47,178 bases of DNA, taken from the NCBI GenBank assembly GCA_013816485.1, contig JACDEI010000041.1, forward strand, positions 1-47,178, read 5' to 3'. This DNA comes from Planctomycetota bacterium. Its GTDB lineage: Bacteria; Planctomycetota; UBA11346. The notes below the pieces were generated by a model. That model made no database searches and was not told the origin of the DNA. It saw only the letters and a program-made list of their open reading frames with translations. Shown here one piece after another: positions 41,432 through 47,178 of the stretch; the stretch's first letter is position 1, and the number at the start of each line of letters is the position of its first letter. The position numbers were made by a program, and so were the translations under genes.

Positions 41432-41953
41432 TCAGCGACGTTTGCGCTCTGTTGATTTGTATGCCGCTACGGTTTCTTTGAGGTAACGGTGCGTCAGGCG
41501 ATCCGGTCCGAACAGCCGCTTGCCGTTGGTCAAGGCGATCAGCCCGAAGATGCCGATGAGGGTGCCGAGCCAGAAGTTGAGCAGCATCAGCGCGCACAGG
41601 ATGAAGCCGATGATGCGTCCCCAGGTGGTGCGCATCCAGCAGCCGACGATGCCGGCCAACATCAACATCAACAGTGACATGACGCCTAAGACTCCGATGA
41701 AGATGTTCACACCCTCGGTGTTCCCGCCGGCCTGTTTGGCTGAGGCCATCACGTTAAGGATGACGACGGCGACCATCGCGACCAATCCCAGGCACCAGAG
41801 GAAGACCAGTGCGCCGACGCTGCGGGAATGGTTGTAGAGTTTGCGCGACTCGACATTTCCAATCTTGAAGCCGTTGCCGCCATCGGCCGGGGATTGCCGG
41901 ATGTCGGTTTCGGGTGGAGCGTAGACGTTGGCATTGGTATCGGCATCGTTCAT
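41432..41953 (-). CDS. Polytopic membrane protein of unknown function
   Basis: 173 residues with four predicted membrane helices: VGALVFLWCLGLVAMVAVVI, INVFIG-type segment GVNIFIGVLGVMSLLMLMLA, GRIIGFILCALMLLNFWLGT and LIGIFGLIALTNG. The soluble N-terminus has NVYAPPETD, similar to the NPYAPP leaders of many planctomycete small membrane proteins. The tail is basic (KSTERKRR). It is divergent from the lactonase-family gene (182-bp gap). No family-specific catalytic residues. Confidence 0.75.
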   Translation of the reverse strand: MNDADTNANVYAPPETDIRQSPADGGNGFKIGNVESRKLYNHSRSVGALVFLWCLGLVAMVAVVILNVMASAKQAGGNTEGVNIFIGVLGVMSLLMLMLAGIVGCWMRTTWGRIIGFILCALMLLNFWLGTLIGIFGLIALTNGKRLFGPDRLTHRYLKETVAAYKSTERKRR

Positions 41954-42083
41954 GTGCGTTCCGTGAGTTCATCGCATGGTGGACGACGGGTGCGGCGACG
42001 CAACGTGGCAGCGGATGACTGCCGAAGCACGGAAACGCCCAACGGAACACCTCCGCTGATGAGACCTTTCCGTGCCTTGCTGT

Positions 42084-42095
42084 GGCGCATGCGCC
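42084..42095. promoter_or_regulatory. Palindrome in a divergent promoter region
   Basis: GGCGCATGCGCC is a perfect 12-bp palindrome 41 bp before the GTG start of the lactonase-family gene and 130 bp from the divergent membrane-protein gene. It may be a regulator site; GC-rich palindromes also occur by chance here. Confidence 0.25.
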
Positions 42096-42135
42096 GTCGA
42101 GCGTGCACATCCCACCCACCGACGGAGGAATCGTC

Positions 42136-43236
42136 GTGAACCAAGCTCCTGCCCAACGCCGCCCATCCCGCCTGCGTGCCCTGACTATCGGACTGCTCGG
42201 TCTGGTCGGTGGTCTGCTGCCGGCCGCCGAACCCCTGGTCTTCGTCAGCGGCTACGGCCCGGAGATCATCAGCTACACCCTCGATGGCAGCGGCAAGATG
42301 ACCGAGGTCGGCCGCGCGCCTGGGGGAGCCAATCCATCGTTCCTCGCGTGGTCGCCGGACCACAAGAACCTCTATGCGGTCAACGAGGGCAGTGGTGGCG
42401 GCAAGGTGCTGTCCTTCGCGATCGATGCGACCGGCAAGCTGACGAAAACCGGTGAAGGCAGCATGGGCGCGGCGGGCAGCGCCTGCCACCTGAGCGTGCA
42501 TCCCTCGGGCAAATGGATCTTCACCGCCAGCTACGGCAGCGGCCACGTCACCGTCTTGCCGATCAAGGCCGACGGCAGCGTCGGCGACGCCGTCGACGTG
42601 CAGATGGCGGGCAAGAACGCGCACCAGACGGTGGTGAACAAGGATGGTTCCGTGTTGTTCGTGCCGACGCTCGGCATCGATCAGGTGCAGGTCTACGCCG
42701 TCGACGCCGTCGCCGGCAAGCTGACGCAGACCACCAGCATCCCGTTGGCGAAGGGTGCCGGTCCGCGTCATTGCGCGTTGTCACATGACGAGAAATACCT
42801 CTACGTCATCAACGAGTACGGCAGCAGCGTCACCACCTTCATCAACGAAGGCGGCAAGCGCCAGTTCAAGGACGTCGGCACCGTGCCGACGTTGCCGGCG
42901 GATTTCACCGGTAAGAACACCTGTGCCCACATCGTCGTCGCACCGGATGGCAAGACCATCTATGGCTCGAACCGTGGTCACAACAGCGTGGCGATCTTCC
43001 GCGTCAGCGATGACGGTGCCAAGCTCACCGTTGCTGGGCACGAGACCGCCGGTGGCGAGATCAATACCCCGCGCAACTTCTCGCTCAGCCCGGACGGCAG
43101 CCTGGCCTTGGTGGCCTCACAGAAGGGCGACGTGGTCAGTGTCCTGAAAGTCGATCCGGCCACCGGCCTGATGACCAAGGTCGGCAGCCAGAAGGTCGGC
43201 CCCGGCCCGTCGTTCGTCGGCGTGATGCCGCGCTGA
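42136..43236 (+). CDS. Secreted lactonase-family beta-propeller protein
   Basis: 366 residues, starting with GTG 42136; GGAGGA lies 6 bases upstream, which is why this start is preferred over the ATG at 42082. The signal peptide is RLRALTIGLLGLVGGLLPAAE. The rest is a seven-bladed propeller (VFVSGYGPEIISYTLDGSGK; NPSFLAWSPDHKNLYAVNEG; HLSVHPSGKWIFTASYGSGH; GPRHCALSHDEKYLYVINEY; CAHIVVAPDGKTIYGSNRGH; PRNFSLSPDGSLALVASQKG) of the 6-phosphogluconolactonase/YbhE fold, with the pattern GPRHCALSHDEKYLYV typical of the family. Secretion argues against a role in the pentose phosphate pathway; hydrolysis of a sugar lactone in the periplasm fits the PVC dehydrogenases in the window. Confidence 0.82.
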   Translation: MNQAPAQRRPSRLRALTIGLLGLVGGLLPAAEPLVFVSGYGPEIISYTLDGSGKMTEVGRAPGGANPSFLAWSPDHKNLYAVNEGSGGGKVLSFAIDATGKLTKTGEGSMGAAGSACHLSVHPSGKWIFTASYGSGHVTVLPIKADGSVGDAVDVQMAGKNAHQTVVNKDGSVLFVPTLGIDQVQVYAVDAVAGKLTQTTSIPLAKGAGPRHCALSHDEKYLYVINEYGSSVTTFINEGGKRQFKDVGTVPTLPADFTGKNTCAHIVVAPDGKTIYGSNRGHNSVAIFRVSDDGAKLTVAGHETAGGEINTPRNFSLSPDGSLALVASQKGDVVSVLKVDPATGLMTKVGSQKVGPGPSFVGVMPR

Positions 43237-43307
43237 GCCGCTGTCCACCTGCCGGCGCGTGACTGCCCGCTTCCGTGACGCGCCGGGAGGATGAGACTGC
43301 CCGCCCC

Positions 43308-45452
43308 ATGCCTCCCGAGACCCTGCTTGTACAACCGCCCCGTCGGCGGAGTTGGTGGCGCACCCTGGCGGTGCTGACGGTGGTGGGCGTGTTGGTGGTG
43401 GTGGGCGGTGTCTGGTGGGCGTTGGCGACTAACCAGACCGGCAATCTCATCAGTTACGAATTCTCCGATCGCCTGCCCGGCCGTTTGGAGATCGACCACA
43501 GCGAATTCAACGGGCTCGAACAACTGGTGCTGTCCGGCGTCCGGCTGAAAGAAACGAGCGGTTCGCCAGCGGCGGTCACGATCGAGCGCGTGGTTGTCAG
43601 CGGCCAATTGTGGAAGGCTGAGGTCGACCACATCCGCATCGAGGGCATGCACCTGCATGCCACCACTGAGGTGGTGCGTTTCCTCCAGCACCTGATCAAG
43701 GCGGAGAATGCCATCCCCGGCAGTTCCACTCCGCGGCTGATCAAACTCGAGTTCACCGGTGGCGTATCGGTCGGCAAAGAGGTGGTGATCGATGGTGCGC
43801 AGGTCGCGGTGTCGGCCACCGGCCCGCACATCGCGGTGCTCGGTTCGGCGCGTTACACCGGTGCGCCGGTGACGGTGCAGATCGAAACCAACGGTAGCGG
43901 CGACCAACGGACCTACCGCGTCGCGCTGCTCGAAGGCCAGCTGCCGGTGTGGCGTTCATGCGACTGGTTGGCCGATCTCGAGCTGCTGCCCAGGCTGCCG
44001 CAGGAGTCGCGCGAGTGGGTGCCGGAATTCGCCGACCTCAAAGGCACGGTGGTGGTTGCCGATCGCCTGTGGGAACATTTCTCGGGCGAAGCCAAGGTGG
44101 CGTGGAAGACCGGGCGGGGCCAGGCCGATCTGCAGATCGATCACCGTTTCGTGCGTTTGGGCGTGCCCCCGGGCCGTCTGATCATCCGCGATGACACGCT
44201 GGGTTCGCTCGATGGCCAGGCGCTGATCGATACCGATGCCAACACCGTGGCGGTGACCGCGACAAGCTGGTCGCCGGGACCACGGCTGCCGATCCCGTCG
44301 ATGGTGCCGACCAAGGAGATCCTCGCGGCGATGCCGCAGGCGCAGTTCGACGGCACCTTGCAGGCGGGCGCGTGGCAGCTCGCCCTGCGGCTCTCCGGCA
44401 CGGGAGAAGCCATTCTCACAAGTGATGAAGGCGCACCGCTGCGCATCGTCGGCCGCTCCGTCGCCCTGCCGTTGCTGCAACCATTCCTGCCAGCGGAGCT
44501 GACGCTCGCCGCCGGCAACGCCACCACCTTGAACGTGGAGTTCGACGACACCGGTCTGCGCGAGGTCAGCGGCACGGTGGAACAGGCGCGGGTGCTGTGG
44601 CAGGGTTGGGCGCTCGGAAGCCTGGAAGGGAAGGTCGGTCTGAAGGTGGTGCCAGCGGGCATCGATCTCGACCTGTCATTGCCGGCCCTGGGCAAGGCGA
44701 CCTGGCGCGCGGCACCACAGGGTGGCGATATCGCGTTGGAGATCACCTCGGCCGAGGCCCTGGTCGCCCGCCTCAAGGGACCGCAGCCATTGCCGGAGTT
44801 GTCCGGTGCGGTATCGCTCGCCGCTCGCATCCGGCAGGGCGACGTCGGTTACCTCGCCGACGTCGATCGTTTGGCGCTGAAGCAGGTCGGCATCACTGAT
44901 GTGCTGCGCACGCTCGACGGCGATCTTTCAGGCACCGTACGTCTGCTCGCGACGCGTACGGATGCGCACCTGCTGGGACGCATCACCAGCGGAGAACTGC
45001 GCATCCCTGGTGGTTGGCGCGACCTGGCGAAACGCCGCCCGCGCTTCAATGCCGAGGTGTCCTACAGCAACGGCGTGTTCCTAGGCCAGAACATCCTGGT
45101 GCGCGCCACCGATGAGGCGACCGGCGAGGCGCTGATCGACGGCTACAGCGCCGGTCTGCGCGGACGGTTCTCGCTCACCGATCTGACTGGCACCATCATC
45201 GGCGTGGTCGATCACGCCGACCTGGGATGGATCAACACCCTGGTGCCGGTCGCGGATGGCGTGATGGGTGGTGAAGGCGCGGTGACGTTCACCGCACAGC
45301 TCATGCGCAGCGGTATTTCCAGCATCGATGGCTACTTCCTGCCGCTCGATGCGCGCTTGCACCTGGGCAAAATATTGTCCGCCACCGGCATCAAAGGTTC
45401 GGTCAAATTCCGCATCGCCCGTCCGGGTGACGAGGCCCCGTCGCCGAAGTGA
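43308..45452 (+). CDS. AsmA/YdbH-like envelope protein
   Basis: 714 residues from ATG 43308; GTG 43275 is possible and a GGGAGG motif sits between them. One N-terminal membrane helix (LAVLTVVGVLVVVGGVWWAL) anchors a long beta-rich extracytoplasmic part with repeated two-strand units (for example VTIERVVVSGQLWKAEVDHI, RLGVPPGRLIIRDDTLGSLD, DLSLPALGKATWRAAPQGGD, VDHADLGWINTLVPVADGVM). The C-terminal segment (GEGAVTFTAQLMRSGISSID, LHLGKILSATGIKGSVKFRI) resembles the conserved end of AsmA/YdbH/TamB-type proteins, a bridge-like group that moves lipids between membranes. The similarity is structural pattern rather than a firm family match. The gene follows the lactonase gene on the same strand. Confidence 0.65.
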   Translation: MPPETLLVQPPRRRSWWRTLAVLTVVGVLVVVGGVWWALATNQTGNLISYEFSDRLPGRLEIDHSEFNGLEQLVLSGVRLKETSGSPAAVTIERVVVSGQLWKAEVDHIRIEGMHLHATTEVVRFLQHLIKAENAIPGSSTPRLIKLEFTGGVSVGKEVVIDGAQVAVSATGPHIAVLGSARYTGAPVTVQIETNGSGDQRTYRVALLEGQLPVWRSCDWLADLELLPRLPQESREWVPEFADLKGTVVVADRLWEHFSGEAKVAWKTGRGQADLQIDHRFVRLGVPPGRLIIRDDTLGSLDGQALIDTDANTVAVTATSWSPGPRLPIPSMVPTKEILAAMPQAQFDGTLQAGAWQLALRLSGTGEAILTSDEGAPLRIVGRSVALPLLQPFLPAELTLAAGNATTLNVEFDDTGLREVSGTVEQARVLWQGWALGSLEGKVGLKVVPAGIDLDLSLPALGKATWRAAPQGGDIALEITSAEALVARLKGPQPLPELSGAVSLAARIRQGDVGYLADVDRLALKQVGITDVLRTLDGDLSGTVRLLATRTDAHLLGRITSGELRIPGGWRDLAKRRPRFNAEVSYSNGVFLGQNILVRATDEATGEALIDGYSAGLRGRFSLTDLTGTIIGVVDHADLGWINTLVPVADGVMGGEGAVTFTAQLMRSGISSIDGYFLPLDARLHLGKILSATGIKGSVKFRIARPGDEAPSPK

Positions 45453-45605
45453 GACGGCCGCACGGCGCGTAGCGCCTCTACGCTGCACCTTGCCGCACGT
45501 TGCAACCTGCGCACGTCGCTGTGCATCCGTCCGTAAGGTTTGAGGCGGTGCGGTTGAAGCATCACGCGCGTGCCGTACGACCAGCACGCCCGCACGGAAG
45601 GAACC

Positions 45606-45941
45606 ATGATTCAGCAGCTCGCCAATGAAGAAGAGGTCGATGCCCTGATGTCGGCTCCGGGTCCCATCTGGCTGCTCAAACATTCCAACTCATGCAGCAT
45701 CAGCAGCGCCGCGCTCGACGAAGTCAGCCGCTTCCTTGGCGATCATCCTGAACAACAAGCTGGTGTGGTGGTGATCCAGAGTCATCGCCCGCTCTCCAAC
45801 CACGTTTCGCAGCGACTTAAGTTTGTGCATCAGAGCCCGCAACTGTTCCTACTCAAAGAGGGAAAAGTCGTGTGGTCGGCGACGCACTGGAGTATCACGG
45901 CGGATGCGATGAGTGTTGCTGCGGCTAGCGCCTCAGCCTGA
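45606..45941 (+). CDS. ytxJ: YtxJ-like monothiol bacilliredoxin
   Basis: 111 residues from ATG 45606, with GGAAGGAA 3-10 bases upstream. Thioredoxin-fold with a single active Cys30 in HSNSCSISSAALDE, the CxIS-type site of the YtxJ/DUF2847 family, and the family end HQSPQLFLLKEGKVVWSATH followed by WSIT. In Firmicutes, YtxJ removes bacillithiol from mixed disulfides. Presence outside Firmicutes suggests the host makes bacillithiol or uses a related thiol. It stands alone between the AsmA-like gene and the hairpin array. The preceding 150 bp holds a 3-nt-loop hairpin (45464-45476) and no gene. Confidence 0.85.
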   Translation: MIQQLANEEEVDALMSAPGPIWLLKHSNSCSISSAALDEVSRFLGDHPEQQAGVVVIQSHRPLSNHVSQRLKFVHQSPQLFLLKEGKVVWSATHWSITADAMSVAAASASA

Positions 45942-45945
45942 CGTC

Positions 45946-46103
45946 GCCGCTGCGCGGCTCGCATGCTGCGCATGTCGCTGCTTCGCAGCGATCAGTCTTT
46001 GGCGACCCAGCTTCGCTGGGTGTTTCGCTGCGCGAAACCTTGCCTGGTCCCCGCTCGTGCGCGCAGGCGCACTCGGGGGATTGTTGTTCGCGGACTCTGT
46101 CCG
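45946..46103. repeat. Array of seven short hairpins
   Basis: Consecutive perfect hairpins, most with 3-nt loops: GCCGC-TGC-GCGGC (45946), CATGC-TGC-GCATG (45962), TCGCTGC-TTC-GCAGCGA (45975), CCCAGC-TTC-GCTGGG (46006), TTTCGC-TGC-GCGAAA (46023), GTGCGC-GCAG-GCGCAC (46057), CGGAC-TCT-GTCCG (46091). All differ in stem sequence, yet loops are alike. Starts directly after the bacilliredoxin stop codon. Confidence 0.9.
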
Positions 46104-46106
46104 CTA

Positions 46107-46279
46107 CGCCTGCCAGGGGCTCTGCCGCCCCTGGACCCGCTCTAATCTCAACTGCGCACGAAGGTCATGTGTTCACCGCACATTTACCTTCTACTCCTGC
46201 CGGGGCTCTGCCGCCCGCGAACCCGCTCTAATCTCAACTGCGCACTATGGTCATGTGTTCGCCGCACATTTACCTTCTG
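46107..46279. repeat. 86-bp direct repeat, two copies
   Basis: Copies at about 46107-46192 and 46193-46279 share GCTCTGCCGCCC, ACCCGCTCTAATCTCAACTG, GGTCATGTGTTC and CGCACATTTACCTTCT with a few differences. Both contain the small hairpin GGGGC-TCTGCC-GCCCC. No gene in 45942-46341. Confidence 0.85.
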
Positions 46280-46341
46280 CAGCGATGGATGCGGGTTGGC
46301 ATGGCTAATGGGGCCTCAATCAGGAGGCACCGCGCCCAGCG

Positions 46342-46698
46342 TCAGCCCATCAAGCCATTCCGCAGCGTCATCACCCGTTTTGCCAGTTCGCGATTCGCAG
46401 TGGCCTTGGCCAACGCATCAAGCGCATTCATCAGGATCGGCTTCGCACTCGGCGGGCAGTCGGGCAATGCCTGCACCAACGGCAGTTCGATGGCATCCCA
46501 GACCGCGACGGTTGCTTGCTGATTGGCTTCCTGCTTGAGTGCGGTCACCACTTTGATCGCCGCCAGACAACGAGCCGGTCCGACGGCGCCGAGCACCTTC
46601 TGCACCGCGTCCTTGGTGTTCTCGTGTTTGCGCACGAACCGCAGGACGGCGAGGATGGCGATGATGACAACGGCGGCGATGAGGATTTTGGTGAGCAC
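46342..46698 (-). CDS. Small membrane-anchored helical protein
   Basis: 118 residues from GTG 46698 (VLTKILIAAVVIIAILAVLR), with one N-terminal membrane helix and a soluble helical part (DAVQKVLGAVGPARCLAAIK; KQEANQQATVAVWDAIELPL; KPILMNALDALAKATANREL) looking like two or three HEAT-like pairs. A longer frame to 46854 has no signal and overlaps repeats. Start is uncertain because no strong ribosome-binding site is visible. Function unknown. Confidence 0.6.
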   Translation of the reverse strand: MLTKILIAAVVIIAILAVLRFVRKHENTKDAVQKVLGAVGPARCLAAIKVVTALKQEANQQATVAVWDAIELPLVQALPDCPPSAKPILMNALDALAKATANRELAKRVMTLRNGLMG

Positions 46699-46821
46699 GG
46701 TGGATAGGCTACAGACTACGGGCGACAGGCCACAGGATCGTGGTCGGTGGTCGACGTCCGTATGGTGGTGTGGATTGGCTTCACCATGCCCCGTTCCAGC
46801 ACGCGCAATGACGTGCGAGCC

Positions 46822-47055
46822 CCCAACGGGGGCGCCCCGACTACAGCCCAGCACGTGAGTGCTGGGTAGCGGATAATTTCTAATCTGAGTCCCGTCGGGA
46901 CGGCAGCCCTCTGGCGGTGCGTGAGCGCCGCCGACCGGTCACCCCGGCGCTTACGCACCGGCATCTAAGCTGTCGCCCCCGCTGGGGCTTTCTTGGATTT
47001 TCGCGTTGTTCCTAGCACTTACGTGCTGGGCTGTAGTCGGGGCGCCCCCGTTGGG
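46822..47055 (+). ncRNA. Candidate structured RNA/repeat element
   Basis: Outer arms 46822-46866 and 47011-47055 pair in 43 of 45 positions. Inside are GTCCCG-T-CGGGAC (46889), CGGCAGC (46901) pairing with GCTGTCG (46969), GGTGCGTGAGCGCCG (46916) pairing with CGGCGCTTACGCACC (46945), and GCCCC-CGCT-GGGGC (46975). All four arm differences (two in the outer arms, one in each of the two inner pairs) are G opposite T on the plus strand, that is G-U in RNA. The layout recalls the nested element at 14566-14762. It may be a transposable unit, a regulatory RNA, or both. The remaining edge sequence 47056-47178 has no visible gene. Confidence 0.6.
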
Positions 47056-47178
47056 CAATGCCTGTAAACTTAGCCGCCAAGTTCTGTCCACGCAGTCGGT
47101 TGCGTATTACTTCCCATTGATTTCCACTTGACAAAGGCAGCTATTCGGGCGGGCGGCCTGCATGGGAAAATCTCATGC

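Noticed and set aside
46342..46854. Long start of the small membrane protein at 46854
   Set aside because: The N-terminal part lies in repeat sequence and would bury the membrane helix; the GTG at 46698 is simpler.
47128..47133. TTGACA as a sigma-70 -35 element
   Set aside because: No matching -10 element at the proper distance; GC-rich sequence follows to the window edge.

Overview
The window is a high-GC bacterial chromosome segment, most likely from the PVC superphylum and probably Planctomycetota. The evidence is a DUF1592-type cytochrome next to a DUF1552 protein, a very large ThuA/PVC-type dehydrogenase/cytochrome c fusion, a DUF6797 protein, an ECF sigma factor starting with an FPxTRWSLI motif, and a Ser/Thr kinase with DWG in place of DFG. 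Verrucomicrobiota cannot be excluded. I see no rRNA, tRNA, transposase, phage gene or CRISPR array.

Layout. 0-5 kb: ABC-2 ATPase, TPR protein, a 41-residue membrane miniprotein and a SirB1-like transglutaminase-fold protein. 4.3-6 kb: a secreted protein and a sugar-nucleotide epimerase on the minus strand. 6.3-13.7 kb: secreted electron-transfer/carbohydrate genes (DUF1592, DUF1552, and a 1136-residue ThuA-propeller-HEAT-cytochrome c-discoidin fusion) with a perfect LacI/cre-type palindrome before the fusion gene. 13.8-17.5 kb: a thioredoxin-fold protein, a TPR protein and a lipoprotein. 17.5-21.3 kb: a sugar operon of LacI regulator, isomerase-like protein and FGGY kinase. 21.5-25.6 kb: a DUF6797 protein and a heparinase-like secreted protein. 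26-30 kb: lipoprotein, ECF sigma factor, membrane protein and Ser/Thr kinase. 30-32.6 kb: copper module, a CopZ-like protein and a CopA ATPase whose stop codon overlaps the start of the kinase. 32.7-37 kb: 2-hydroxyacid dehydrogenase, Gfo/Idh/MocA oxidoreductase, NHLRC2-like thioredoxin/NHL protein. 37-41.4 kb: GH9-CBM3c cellulase, its probable LacI regulator and DapF. 41.4-46.7 kb: membrane protein, lactonase-family propeller, AsmA-like protein, YtxJ bacilliredoxin and a small membrane protein.

Taken together, the genes describe a polysaccharide-degrading heterotroph: GH9 cellulase, heparinase-like enzyme, ThuA and PVC dehydrogenases coupled to c-type cytochromes, and LacI-type local control.

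The most unusual content is between, and once inside, the genes. A family of GC-rich hairpins, mostly with 3-nt loops, occurs singly, as inverted pairs and as an array. One inverted pair (153 bp, exactly 51 codons) sits in frame inside CopA. A 234-bp element near the right edge folds into nested stems in which every arm mismatch I found becomes a G-U pair in plus-strand RNA, suggesting a structured RNA. Three intergenic palindromes look like LacI-family operators, each next to a plausible target.
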